Assembly: GCA_035626595.1 (NCBI GenBank)
Contig: DASPNJ010000139.1
Location: forward strand, 62,001 to 126,000
Origin: JAQGMV01 sp035626595
Lineage (GTDB): Bacteria > Pseudomonadota > Gammaproteobacteria > Burkholderiales > SG8-41
DNA: 64,000 nt
Reading direction: 5' to 3'
Positions 1-8,761 of this stretch are shown here, piece after piece. Position 1 is the first letter of the stretch. Every line of letters starts with the position of its first letter. The notes below the pieces were generated by a model that saw nothing but the letters and a program-made list of their open reading frames with translations, made no database searches and was not told where the DNA came from. Made by a program: the position numbers and the translations under genes.

Positions 1-2340
1 CAGCGCGGGCGCGTCGAGCCAATAGCGTCTGCGCGTAGCGCGGTAGCGTTCGATCCGCATCGCCCCATCCGGTGTGACATCGATCGTGACCGCACCGTCG
101 CTGTCGCTCCGATAGACGGCAGCACCGGTATCCGCGTAACGCGCAACGACTTCGACGTGCGGATGCCCGAAGCGGTTGCGGTAGCCGACTGGGAAGACGA
201 CCGTGGACGCTTTCACCGCATCGACGAACGCTTGCGTAGACGATGTCCTGCTGCCCTGATGCGGCGCGACCAGCACGTCCGCGCGAAGCTCGACACCCGA
301 CTGAAGCAGCGCGTCCTCGGCCCTGCGTTCGATGTCCGCGGGCAGCAGGACCGTAGCGCCGGGCGCGATGATGCGCAGCACGCAACTGCGGTCGTTGTCT
401 TTCATCTTCGTGTCATAGCTCGAAAGCGATGGATGAAGCATGGCAAAGCGCACGCCATCCCATTCCCACTCAAGCCCGGCGCGGCAGCGGAACGCGTCGT
501 CCGCGACGAGATGCAATGGATCCGTGTCGTCGAGCGAGCTCGCAACCCAGTCCACCGGCACGGCCTGTAGCACGGACAGCGCGCCGCCGGTGTGATCGCT
601 GTCGTCGTGGCTCACGATCATGCCGTCGAGACGCCGCACGCCTTGCGCGCGCAGGTACGGCGCGATGACCCGATTGCCGCTGTCGGCGAGCGTGCCGAAG
701 GCGGGCCCGGTGTCGTAGAGCAGCGCATGGTTCGCGGTACGCACCACGACTGCCAGCCCATGGCCCACATCCAGGACGGTGACCCGCAGCTCACCCCAGC
801 GTAGCTGCGGCGGAAACACGAGGAAGAGCGGCAGGCAGGCGACGGCGCCCAGCCAGCGAGCGGGCATGCCGCGCGGCAGCATGAGCCACGCGGCACCGGC
901 AAGCGCCAGCGGAAGGGTCCAGACCGCGGGTGCGTGCTGCTGCCACACCGCGTCGGGCAGCGCGCTCATCCACTCCAGCAGCGCCATGCACAGCGCCATC
1001 GCAAGGTGCGCCGCGTGCAGCATCAGATCGATCGGCAGCAGCATGCCGACGAGCGCGAGCGGCGCGACCACGAGGCTCACGAGCGGAATTGCAAACGCGT
1101 TCGCAACCGGCGAAATGATCGACACGAGCTGGAACAGCGCGAGCGTGAGCGGAAGGAGCGCGATCGTCACCGCCGCCTGCGTGCGGCACCACGCGTGCAC
1201 CCATCCCGGTTGCGCGACACGATTGATGATCACGAAGAAAATTGCGGCAACCGCGGCGAACGAAAGCCAGAATCCGGCCGCATTGACGGCCCAGGGATCG
1301 AGCACCAGGACGGTCAGCAATGCTGCAGCCAGTACAACGGACGCGGACGCAGCCCTGCCCGTCCACAGCGCCGCCGCCACGACGCACACCATATAGAGCG
1401 TGCGCTGTGCGGGTACGGCGAAGCCTGCGAGCAGTGTGTATAGAAATGCGGCCCCGACCCCTGCGAGCGCTGCGGCTTTCGGCGCCGGCAGGCGCAGCAC
1501 AAGCCGCGCGCTGCGCCGCCACAGCCAGAGCACGCAGGCATACGCGAGTCCCGAGACCATCGTCACGTGCAGACCTGAAATGCTCATCAGGTGGTTCACG
1601 CCCGTGCGCGTGAAGGTCTGCCACTGGTCCGCGGGAATGGCGCGCTGATCGCCGATCGCGAGCGCTGCGATGATGCCGGCGTAAGGCTTGCCGTCGAGCG
1701 CCTGGAGGATTCGCGCGCGCAGCCGCTCGCGCGCGGCTTCGACCCAGTACGCAGGCCGGTGCACCATCGCGTTCAGACGCTGCGGCGCGGGACGCGATCG
1801 CACATAGCCTGTCGCGCGTATGTTGCGCTCGAGCAGCCACGCTTCGTAATCGAAGCCATGAGGATTCGCGAGGCCGTGCGGGCGCTTGAGCCGTACCGCG
1901 AGGCGCCAGCGTTCGCCCGCGTGCACTTCGGGCAGGGCGCCGGCGCGGCCCCACCACGAGACGGAAATGCGCGACGGTACGTGCGCGGCCGCCGTGAGCA
2001 CGTGCTCGACATCGAGCTCGAAACGGATGCTGCGTTCCGTCGGCTGCGGCAGACCGGCCACCACCGCGATCAGCTCGATGTCGCGCGCTTCCCACTCGAT
2101 CGGGAGCGCATCGGCGATCCGCACCTGCGCGAAGGCCGCCGCCCACATGAACCCGGCGCCGAGCGCGCAGGCGCCGGCAAGCGCCGTTCCTGCAAGACGC
2201 GCCGCGCGGCTGCGCATGCACATGAGGACCGCGGCGGGCACCACGATCGACAGTGCAGACGCATATGTGAGCGGCGGCAACTCGCCCTGGCGCTGCAGCA
2301 GCCACACGCCGAGCGCGAACAGCACGATGTTCACGCGCAT
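1..2340 (-). CDS. comEC: ComEC/Rec2 family DNA internalisation protein, 3' end outside window
   Basis: Inner-membrane channel that carries single-stranded DNA into the cytoplasm during natural transformation. The frame is open from an ATG at 2338-2340 for 780 codons and leaves the window at base 1, so the C-terminus is missing. Visible parts in order: short N-terminal membrane segments and a DUF4131-like region (about residues 1-170); the membrane Competence domain with the signature HLMSISGLHVTMVSG near residue 250; and a metallo-beta-lactamase-like domain beginning near LDVGHGLAVVV (about 521), with the metal motif SHDDSDHTGG (about 577) and PHQGS (about 690). It is divergent from the DUF2062 gene across 74 bases. 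The arginine-rich ORF in another frame at 791-2422 is a shadow. The family call is firm; competence of this organism is not shown by one gene. Confidence 0.93.
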   Translation of the reverse strand, partial: MRVNIVLFALGVWLLQRQGELPPLTYASALSIVVPAAVLMCMRSRAARLAGTALAGACALGAGFMWAAAFAQVRIADALPIEWEARDIELIAVVAGLPQPTERSIRFELDVEHVLTAAAHVPSRISVSWWGRAGALPEVHAGERWRLAVRLKRPHGLANPHGFDYEAWLLERNIRATGYVRSRPAPQRLNAMVHRPAYWVEAARERLRARILQALDGKPYAGIIAALAIGDQRAIPADQWQTFTRTGVNHLMSISGLHVTMVSGLAYACVLWLWRRSARLVLRLPAPKAAALAGVGAAFLYTLLAGFAVPAQRTLYMVCVVAAALWTGRAASASVVLAAALLTVLVLDPWAVNAAGFWLSFAAVAAIFFVIINRVAQPGWVHAWCRTQAAVTIALLPLTLALFQLVSIISPVANAFAIPLVSLVVAPLALVGMLLPIDLMLHAAHLAMALCMALLEWMSALPDAVWQQHAPAVWTLPLALAGAAWLMLPRGMPARWLGAVACLPLFLVFPPQLRWGELRVTVLDVGHGLAVVVRTANHALLYDTGPAFGTLADSGNRVIAPYLRAQGVRRLDGMIVSHDDSDHTGGALSVLQAVPVDWVASSLDDTDPLHLVADDAFRCRAGLEWEWDGVRFAMLHPSLSSYDTKMKDNDRSCVLRIIAPGATVLLPADIERRAEDALLQSGVELRADVLVAPHQGSRTSSTQAFVDAVKASTVVFPVGYRNRFGHPHVEVVARYADTGAAVYRSDSDGAVTIDVTPDGAMRIERYRATRRRYWLDAPAL

Positions 2341-2414
2341 CGCGCCCTCCCCTTTGACTTCTTTTAACGTCCGGGCCGCGGGAAGGAATACGCGTTTGGC
2401 TACAATCCCCGGCG

Positions 2415-2975
2415 ATGCGCAACGCTCTTCGGAAATTTCTGCCGACGCATGACAGCGTGAGGCAGAACCGCCATATCGCGCGGCTCGGGCCGTTGCTGCA
2501 GCATCACAATCTTTGGCATCTGAACCGCCGCTCCGTTGCGGGCGGCGTCGCCGCGGGCCTTTTCGCCGGCCTGATTCCGGGCAGCAATCCGGTGCAGTTC
2601 TTCGCCGCGGCGATGTTTTCGATCGGCTTCAAGGTGAACCTCCCCATCGCCGTGTTCGTCACCCTGTACTCGAACCCTTTCAGCATCGTTCCGCTGTACT
2701 ACGCCGCGTTCAAGCTTGGTCAGCTCGCGCTTTTCAGCGGCGGCGGCGATCTCCCCGACATGGCGATGGGACTCGAAGGCAAAGGCTTTCGCGAGTGGAT
2801 ACCGGCGGCGCTCGATTGGCTCACTGCCGTCGGTAAGCCGCTGCTGGTGGGTCTGCCGCTTCTCGCCATCGCGCTCGCGGTCGCCGGCTACGCGCTCGTC
2901 GATTTCGCGTGGCGGCTGCGGGTGCGGGTCGAATGGCGGCGGCGGCAGCTTCGTCGCGCGCGCGCCGGGCACTAA
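2415..2975 (+). CDS. DUF2062 domain membrane protein
   Basis: A 186-residue protein of unknown function matching the DUF2062 family. The N-terminus is basic. It is followed by the family hallmark, a Gly/Ala-rich hydrophobic stretch with the motif GLFAGLIPGSNPVQFFAA (about residues 48-65), then a second hydrophobic segment with TLYSNPFSIVPLYYAAF, and a third near residues 142-165 ahead of a very basic tail. Two or three inner-membrane helices are likely. The family often lies near comEC and lolCD in proteobacteria, as here, which supports the identification but not a function. There is no strong Shine-Dalgarno sequence. The next gene starts 4 bases after the stop, so the two are probably co-transcribed. 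Confidence 0.82.
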   Translation: MRNALRKFLPTHDSVRQNRHIARLGPLLQHHNLWHLNRRSVAGGVAAGLFAGLIPGSNPVQFFAAAMFSIGFKVNLPIAVFVTLYSNPFSIVPLYYAAFKLGQLALFSGGGDLPDMAMGLEGKGFREWIPAALDWLTAVGKPLLVGLPLLAIALAVAGYALVDFAWRLRVRVEWRRRQLRRARAGH

Positions 2976-2979
2976 GCGC

Positions 2980-3618
2980 ATGCCCCGCAGACGTGCGCTC
3001 AATACGCCGGAGTACTGGCACGACGCGACGCGCGAGCTCGCCGCGCGCGATCCCGTGCTCGCGAAGCTCGCGTCTCGCGTTCAAGGCCTCACGCTCGGAA
3101 GCCGCGGCGATGCGTTCTCGACACTCGCACGCGCGATCGTCGGTCAGCAGATCTCGGTGAAAGCCGCGCAGTCGGTATGGGACCGGCTGGTCGCCGAAGT
3201 CGCCGCGATCACGCCCGCCAATCTGGCCGCCTGCGACCTCGCGCGGCTGCGCACCTGTGGCCTGTCGGGTCAGAAGAGCGCGTACCTGCTCGATCTGGCG
3301 CAGCGTTTCCGCTCCGGCGCGCTCGATCCGGCGCACTGGGCCGTCCTCGACGACGAAGCGCTCATCAGCGAGCTGGTGCAGGTGAAAGGCATCGGTCGCT
3401 GGACCGCGGAGATGTTTCTCATCTTCTATATGGCGCGGCCGGATGTCTTTCCGATCGACGATCTCGGATTGCAGCGTGCGATGAGCTTGAGCTACAACGC
3501 GGGCCGGCCGATCTCGAAGGTCAAGATGCGCCGGCTGGGTAAAGCGTGGGCGCCGTGGCGCTCGGTCGCGACGTGGTACCTGTGGCGCAGCCTCGATCCG
3601 CTGCCGGTGCAGTACTAA
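2980..3618 (+). CDS. DNA-3-methyladenine glycosylase II (AlkA-like, HhH-GPD)
   Basis: Base-excision repair glycosylase that removes alkylated purines. I chose the ATG at 2980, just after the DUF2062 stop, giving 212 residues; the longer upstream frame only overlaps DUF2062 with no domain content. The helix-hairpin-helix is seen in QVKGIGRWTAEMFLIF (about residues 129-144), and the GPD part supplies the catalytic Asp in VFPIDDLGLQRA (about 150). The earlier GQQISVKAAQSVW is typical of AlkA-like enzymes. There is no Ada N-terminal domain, so this is the short, core-only form. Its stop overlaps the start of the following antiporter gene (TAATG). Confidence 0.88.
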   Translation: MPRRRALNTPEYWHDATRELAARDPVLAKLASRVQGLTLGSRGDAFSTLARAIVGQQISVKAAQSVWDRLVAEVAAITPANLAACDLARLRTCGLSGQKSAYLLDLAQRFRSGALDPAHWAVLDDEALISELVQVKGIGRWTAEMFLIFYMARPDVFPIDDLGLQRAMSLSYNAGRPISKVKMRRLGKAWAPWRSVATWYLWRSLDPLPVQY

Positions 3619-5333
3619 TGGAAGAAGCCAATCAGCTCATCCTGATCGGCGCGGTGCTGGTCGCGGCGAGCCTGATCCTGAGCGCGTTCGCCTCGCGTGC
3701 GGGAACCCCGCTGCTGCTCGTTTTCCTGGTGCTCGGAATGCTTGCCGGTGAAGACGGCCCGGGCGGCATCCAGTTCAACGACGTGCAGCTCACCTATTTG
3801 ATCGGCTCGATCGCGCTCGGCATCATTCTGTTCGACGGCGGCATCCGGACGAATCTCGAAGCGGTGCGGGTCGCGATCGCTCCGGGGCTCGTGCTGGCGA
3901 CGGTCGGTGTCGCCGCCACCGCAGGGATCGTGGCCGCGTTTGCCGTCCTCCTGTTCGATTTCAACTGGCTGCAGGGCCTGCTGCTCGGCTCGATCATCGG
4001 TTCGACCGACGCGGCAGCGGTCTTCAGCGTGCTCAACTCCCGCGGGCTTGCGCTCAAGCGGCGCGTGAGCGCGATACTCGAATTCGAATCGGGCAGCAAC
4101 GACCCGATGGCCGTGTTTCTCACGCTGGTTCTCGTCGGCGCTCTTGCAGCCGGCAAGTCCGCGCTCGACTGGAACGTTGCCGGCCTGCTCGTGGCACAGT
4201 TCACGATCGGCGGCATCGCGGGTGTCGCGGGCGGATTTCTCATGGCCGCGATCATCAACCGGCTCGATCTCGCTCCGCCGCTGTATCCACTCCTCGCTTC
4301 GTCGCTCGCGCTGCTGCTTTTCGCCTTGACCAACGAGGCCGGCGGCAGCGGATTCCTTGCAATCTACCTCGCCGGTCTCGTCATCGGAAACCGCCAGGTG
4401 CATGCCGCACAAAACATCCTGCGCGTGCACGATGGCCTCGCATGGCTCGCGCAGATCGGCATGTTCCTTGTGCTGGGTCTGCTCGTGACCCCCAAGGACC
4501 TCCTAGATGTCGCGGGCATGGCGCTCCTCGTCGCGGTCATACTCACGGGGGTGGCGCGGCCGCTGGCCGTCGTGCTGTGCCTCGCGCCGTTCCGCTACCC
4601 CTGGCGTGAGCAGACGTTCATCGCCTGGGTCGGGCTGCGCGGCGCGGTGCCGATCATTCTGGGTATCTTTCCGCTCGTCGGCGGCGTGGAGAACGCGTGG
4701 CTGTACTTCAACGTCGCTTTCTTCGTCGTTCTGATGTCGCTGTTCGTGCAGGCGTGGACCGTCGCGCCGACCGCGCGGCTATTGCAGCTCGAAGTACCGC
4801 CGGCATCGCGCCCGGCCGCCCGCTATGACCTTGGGCTCGAGGGTCAGTGGGATCTCGAGATGCTGCGATACGATCTGGCCGACGACAGTCCCGCCGTCGG
4901 ACAGACTTTCATCGATCGCGCGCTGCCGGACGGGGCGTCGCTCGGCGGCGTCATGCGAGCCGGTCGCGTGGAGCCGCCGGAGAAGGTCGATCGCCTGCAG
5001 TCCGGCGATCGCGTATTCGTCATCGCGCCGGCGACGGCGGTGGACACGCTCAACCGCGTCTTCATAGCGCCGCACCACCCGGACCGTCTCGAGGAACACA
5101 AGTTCTTCGGCGACCTCGTGCTCGATGCCGATGCGAGCGTGCAGGACATCGCGTCCTTCTACGGCGTCGAAATGCCGCCCGCGGCTTCAGGCATGACGCT
5201 CGGCGGCTATCTGCAGCGCGTATTCCACAAGCGCCCCAGCGTCGGCGATCGCATCAAAGCCGGGCGCGTGGAGTTCGTGGTGCGTGAAATGGCCGACGGG
5301 CGCGTCTCGCGCGTGGGGCTGAAGTTCCGTTGA
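3618..5333 (+). CDS. nhaP2: CPA1-family K+(Na+)/H+ antiporter, NhaP2/CvrA-type
   Basis: Inner-membrane cation/proton antiporter of 571 residues, close to the length usual for NhaP2/CvrA. About twelve transmembrane helices fill residues 1-395. The membrane core has the conserved LFDGGIRTN near residue 73, STDAAAVFSVL near 128, and LEFESGSNDPMA near 150, the region carrying the transport-site acidic residues. GLRGAVPIILGI near 338 is also family-typical. The C-terminal cytoplasmic part (about 400-571) resembles a TrkA_C/RCK-like regulatory domain and a CorC/HlyC-like tail. The ATG at 3618 overlaps the upstream glycosylase stop, implying translational coupling. Ion preference (K+ versus Na+) cannot be decided from sequence. 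Confidence 0.9.
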   Translation: MEEANQLILIGAVLVAASLILSAFASRAGTPLLLVFLVLGMLAGEDGPGGIQFNDVQLTYLIGSIALGIILFDGGIRTNLEAVRVAIAPGLVLATVGVAATAGIVAAFAVLLFDFNWLQGLLLGSIIGSTDAAAVFSVLNSRGLALKRRVSAILEFESGSNDPMAVFLTLVLVGALAAGKSALDWNVAGLLVAQFTIGGIAGVAGGFLMAAIINRLDLAPPLYPLLASSLALLLFALTNEAGGSGFLAIYLAGLVIGNRQVHAAQNILRVHDGLAWLAQIGMFLVLGLLVTPKDLLDVAGMALLVAVILTGVARPLAVVLCLAPFRYPWREQTFIAWVGLRGAVPIILGIFPLVGGVENAWLYFNVAFFVVLMSLFVQAWTVAPTARLLQLEVPPASRPAARYDLGLEGQWDLEMLRYDLADDSPAVGQTFIDRALPDGASLGGVMRAGRVEPPEKVDRLQSGDRVFVIAPATAVDTLNRVFIAPHHPDRLEEHKFFGDLVLDADASVQDIASFYGVEMPPAASGMTLGGYLQRVFHKRPSVGDRIKAGRVEFVVREMADGRVSRVGLKFR

Positions 5334-5379
5334 TGTTGCGGCATCGGCTTCACTGCCGTTGCGCTCGGCACGCACGAGA

Positions 5380-5700
5380 ATGACGCACGCGCAGTTCGTG
5401 GCGGCTTATCACTCCGGTACGATCCGTGTGGACATCGACCGGGCGGCGGCCGCGCGCTATATGAGCGGCCGCCTGTTGCTGCCGCTCGTAATGCTGCCGG
5501 TGCTGGGCATCGGCACGGCGCTCGCCATACTGGGGTGGATCTGGGTCGGCCTCGCGATCATCGGGCTCGCGACGATCGCGCCGATGCTCATCAAGCGCTC
5601 GGCGCCGCACTTCGTGCTGACGCAGGCGCTCGAAGATGCGAGGTTCTATGACGACGTCGCGGGCAGCGGGTTACTCCAGATCGTGAAGATCCGATCGTAG
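5380..5700 (+). CDS. small hypothetical membrane protein
   Basis: A 106-residue protein with no family I recognise. The ATG at 5380 is preferred to the TTG at 5359. A polar N-terminus (MTHAQFVAAYHSG) is followed by two closely spaced hydrophobic helices (about residues 30-66) separated by WIWVG. A soluble tail ends in LLQIVKIRS. It follows nhaP2 by 46 bases on the same strand and faces lolD, which is transcribed toward it. Codon use and GC content look like the neighbours, and the reading frame is not arginine-rich like the shadow frames, so I consider it a real gene of unknown role. Confidence 0.6.
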   Translation: MTHAQFVAAYHSGTIRVDIDRAAAARYMSGRLLLPLVMLPVLGIGTALAILGWIWVGLAIIGLATIAPMLIKRSAPHFVLTQALEDARFYDDVAGSGLLQIVKIRS

Positions 5701-5739
5701 GTTCAAGTTGCGCGCCGGCTGGTGGGCGATCGGCCTAGC

Positions 5740-6435
5740 CTACGATCGAACCAGCTTTCCGTCGACCAGCGTCATCACCCGGTTTGCGCGTGCCGCGAGC
5801 CCCGGATCATGCGTGACGATGATGAAGCTCGTGCCGAGTGCCTGATTGAGCTCCAGCATGAGCTCGAACACCGATTCGGCGGTGTGCCGGTCGAGATTAC
5901 CCGTGGGCTCGTCGGCGAGCACGCACGCCGGACGCGTCACGAGCGCACGTGCGAGCGCCGCGCGCTGGCGCTCGCCGCCCGAGAGCTCGCCCGGGGTATG
6001 CGTGAGCCGGTGCGAAAGACCGACCTGCGCGAGGATGTCCGCAGCCGCCTTGTACGCCTCCTGCTTCGGCGTGCGCCGGATGAGGAGCGGCATCGCGACG
6101 TTCTCCGCCGCGGTGAATTCCGGCAGCAGGTGATGGAACTGATACACGAAGCCCAGAGCGCGGTTGCGCGTCTCGCCGCGTTCGGCCTCCGTCTGCTTGC
6201 GCAGGTCGGCGCCGAGCACGCGCACCTCCCCTTCGGTCGGTGTATCGAGCCCGCCGAGGAGATGGAGCAGCGTGCTCTTTCCCGAGCCTGATGCACCGAC
6301 GATCGCGACACGCTCGCCGCGTGCGACGTCGAGATCCACGCCAAGCAGCACCGGCACGTCCACCTTCCCCTGCCGGTAGATCTTCTGGAGATTGCGGCAG
6401 GTCAGCACGGCCTCGGCGGTGCGCGGCTCACTCAT
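5740..6435 (-). CDS. lolD: lipoprotein-releasing system ATP-binding protein LolD
   Basis: ATPase of the LolCDE ABC complex, which extracts outer-membrane lipoproteins from the inner membrane and hands them to LolA. The 231-residue product is the usual size. Walker A is GASGSGKST (about residue 48), the Q-loop region is FVYQFHHLLPEF, the signature is LSGGERQRAALARAL, Walker B is CVLADEPTGNLD and the H-loop is IIVTHD. FHHLLPEF and the ADEPTGNLD form are typical of LolD/MacB-type ATPases. Its ATG lies inside the end of lolC (8-base overlap, same strand), so the two genes are translationally coupled. Confidence 0.95.
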   Translation of the reverse strand: MSEPRTAEAVLTCRNLQKIYRQGKVDVPVLLGVDLDVARGERVAIVGASGSGKSTLLHLLGGLDTPTEGEVRVLGADLRKQTEAERGETRNRALGFVYQFHHLLPEFTAAENVAMPLLIRRTPKQEAYKAAADILAQVGLSHRLTHTPGELSGGERQRAALARALVTRPACVLADEPTGNLDRHTAESVFELMLELNQALGTSFIIVTHDPGLAARANRVMTLVDGKLVRS

Positions 6436-7672
6436 AGCGCAGCGCCTCGGCGGGATTGACTTTGGACGCGCGCCAGCTCGGGTAGATCGTCGCGAGCAGC
6501 GACAGCGTGAGCGACACGGCCGCCGTGCTGATGACGTCGGTGTAGCGCAGCTCCGAGGGCAGGTCGGAGATCTGGTAGACGTCCTGCGGCAGGAACTTGA
6601 AATTGAACACGCGCTCGACGAACGCGACGATCACGTCGACGTTGAGCGCGCCGGCGATGCCGAAAACGATGCCGAACGCAACGCCGACGACGCCGATCAG
6701 CGTGCCCTGAATCATGAAAATGCGCATGACGCTGCGCGGCGAGGCGCCGAGCGTGCGCAGGATGGCAATGTCGGCGTTCTTCTCCTTGACCACCATGAAG
6801 AGACTGGATACGAGATTGAACGCGGCGATCGCGATGATGAAAAAGAGCAGCAGCGACATCATGCGTTTTTCGAGATCGACGGCCCGGAAGTACGTCGCGT
6901 TCATGCGCGTCCAGTCCACCAGCATCACGCTCGGCGGCATTTTGGCGGCCAGCTCGCGCGCCACCGCCGGCGCGCGGAAGAGATCTTCGAGCTTCAAGCG
7001 CACGCCGGTCACCTGATCGCCCATCGCGTACAGCCGCTGCGCATCCTGCATGTGCACCAGCGCGAGCGTGGAGTCGATCTCGTAGTGGCCGATGTTGAAG
7101 GTGCCGACGACGGTGAACTGGCGCAGCCGCGGCAGGATCCCGGCTGGCGTCACCTGCCCCTGCGGCGCGACGAGCACGACGCGATCGCCGGGCATCGCGC
7201 CCAGGCCCCGTGCGAGCGGCTCTCCCAGGATGATGTTGTATTCCCCCGGGCGCAGCGCCGCGAGCTCGCCGCGGCGCATGCTGCGCCCGAGATCGTCGAC
7301 CTGCTCTTCGAGCTCCGGCTCGATGCCGCGCAGGAACACGCCGCGCACGTGCCCGCCGCTCGTCAGCAGCCCCTGCGCGGAGACGTACGGCGCCGTGCCC
7401 TTGACTTCGGGATGCTTCGCCACGGTCTGCGCGATCGACTGCCAGTCCGGCAGCCCCTCGTTCAATCCCTGCACCTGCACGTGCGCAACCGCGCCGAGCA
7501 TGCGCGTGCGCACTTCCCGCTGAAAGCCGTTGAACACCGAGAGCACCGTGATCAGCACCGTCATGCCAAGCGCGATCCCGATGATCGAGATGAGCGAGAT
7601 CACGGAAATGAAACGCGTGCGCTGGCGGGACCGCGTGTAGCGCAGCCCGATGAAGGCCTCGAAGGATTTCAC
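6428..7672 (-). CDS. lolC: lipoprotein-releasing ABC transporter permease LolC/LolE
   Basis: Membrane subunit of the Lol complex. I place the start at a GTG (7670-7672), giving 414 residues with the family N-terminus VKSFEAFIGLRYTRSRQR; the longer frame to 7861 lacks family content and would run into the divergent gene. One helix lies near the N-terminus (SVISLISIIGIALGMTVLIT, about residues 25-50), then a long periplasmic domain (about 50-265), then three C-terminal helices with a MacB/FtsX-like core (ILRTLGASPRSVMRIFMIQG). Only one permease gene is present; many betaproteobacteria carry a single LolC/E-like protein, which may act as a homodimer, but a second gene elsewhere cannot be excluded. 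Confidence 0.9.
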   Translation of the reverse strand: MKSFEAFIGLRYTRSRQRTRFISVISLISIIGIALGMTVLITVLSVFNGFQREVRTRMLGAVAHVQVQGLNEGLPDWQSIAQTVAKHPEVKGTAPYVSAQGLLTSGGHVRGVFLRGIEPELEEQVDDLGRSMRRGELAALRPGEYNIILGEPLARGLGAMPGDRVVLVAPQGQVTPAGILPRLRQFTVVGTFNIGHYEIDSTLALVHMQDAQRLYAMGDQVTGVRLKLEDLFRAPAVARELAAKMPPSVMLVDWTRMNATYFRAVDLEKRMMSLLLFFIIAIAAFNLVSSLFMVVKEKNADIAILRTLGASPRSVMRIFMIQGTLIGVVGVAFGIVFGIAGALNVDVIVAFVERVFNFKFLPQDVYQISDLPSELRYTDVISTAAVSLTLSLLATIYPSWRASKVNPAEALRYE

Positions 7673-7732
7673 GTGACGCGTGGGCGGGACGAAAGGCGAG
7701 AGTTTGCCACACGCGATGAGTAAACTCACTCG

Positions 7733-8761
7733 ATGAACTGCACGCTGCTCATACCCGGCCTCTTCTGGGCGCGCGAGACTGCGGACGCAGTGCTGAGCGG
7801 CATCGAGCTGCCGGCGCTCACCGAGCTTCTCTCGCGCGCGCGCAGGCAGCCCGTCACTCACGGCACACTCGCCGCGTGGCTATGCGCATCGCACGGCATC
7901 GCGCGGCAGCGCGACTGGCCGATCGCGCCGCTCACGCTGGCGCATGACGGCGTCGACCCCGGCGATGCGTACTGGCTGCGCGCCGATCCGGTGCATATCC
8001 GCGTGGAGCGCGACGGGCTCACGTTCGTCGCAACGGCGCTGCTCGCGCTGTCCGACGAGGAATCGCAGGCGCTCGCCGCCTCGCTGAAAGCGCATTTCGA
8101 AGCGATCGGAATAGCGTTCCATGCGCCGAGCGCTCGCCGCTGGTACGTAAACGCCGCAGGCACGCCCGATCTCGTCACGCACGCGCCGGACGAAGTCGCG
8201 GGCCGGGACGTGCAGGCGAGCCTTCCCCACGGCGACGATGCGCTGCAATGGCACGGCGTCTTCAACGAAGCGCAGATGCTCCTGCACGCGCATCCGGTGA
8301 ACGCCGGGCGCGAGGACTGCGGCGCGCCGACGGTGAACTCGATATGGTTCTGGGGGGGCGGTACGCGGCCGCGTGTCGCCACGCGGCCTTTCACGCACGT
8401 CTGGAGCGACAACGCCGAAGCGACTGCAGTCGCCGCCGCCAGTGGTGCACGCACAGCGGCTCTACCAGGCGAGGCGCAAACACTGTTGCAGCAGGCGCAT
8501 GACGCGACGCCGGAGCATCTCGTCGTGCTCGACCAACTCGCCGCGCCCGCCGCGTATCGCGATGCCGACGTCTGGCGCGACCGTTTGGCGCAGCTCGAGC
8601 CGGCGTGGTTCTCGCCGCTCGCCGCCGCGCTGCGCAGCGGCACGCTGAAACGGCTCACGCTCATCGCGCTCGCCACCGATGGTGGCGTCCGTTTCGACGT
8701 GACGCGCGGCGACCTCCTGAAGTTCTGGCGGGGCCGCAAGCCGTTGTCGCAGCTCGCGTGA
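7733..8761 (+). CDS. COG4255-like protein, often annotated phosphoglycerate mutase
   Basis: A 342-residue soluble protein of a betaproteobacterial family that I recall usually being found just upstream of recJ and named regulatory protein or phosphoglycerate mutase without direct proof. Family-like segments are the N-terminal LLIPGLFWARE, the central FNEAQMLLHAHPVNAGRE, and the glycine run VNSIWFWGGG (about residues 203-212). I see no complete alkaline-phosphatase-type metal site, so catalytic function as a mutase is doubtful. The last bases overlap the GTG start of recJ. It is divergent from lolC, with 60 bases between starts in which both promoters must lie. Confidence 0.65.
   Translation: MNCTLLIPGLFWARETADAVLSGIELPALTELLSRARRQPVTHGTLAAWLCASHGIARQRDWPIAPLTLAHDGVDPGDAYWLRADPVHIRVERDGLTFVATALLALSDEESQALAASLKAHFEAIGIAFHAPSARRWYVNAAGTPDLVTHAPDEVAGRDVQASLPHGDDALQWHGVFNEAQMLLHAHPVNAGREDCGAPTVNSIWFWGGGTRPRVATRPFTHVWSDNAEATAVAAASGARTAALPGEAQTLLQQAHDATPEHLVVLDQLAAPAAYRDADVWRDRLAQLEPAWFSPLAAALRSGTLKRLTLIALATDGGVRFDVTRGDLLKFWRGRKPLSQLA

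Noticed and set aside
791..2422. 543-codon leftward ORF rich in Arg and Ala
   Set aside because: It is a shadow frame. The true comEC frame on the same strand has the competence and beta-lactamase motifs and starts at 2340.
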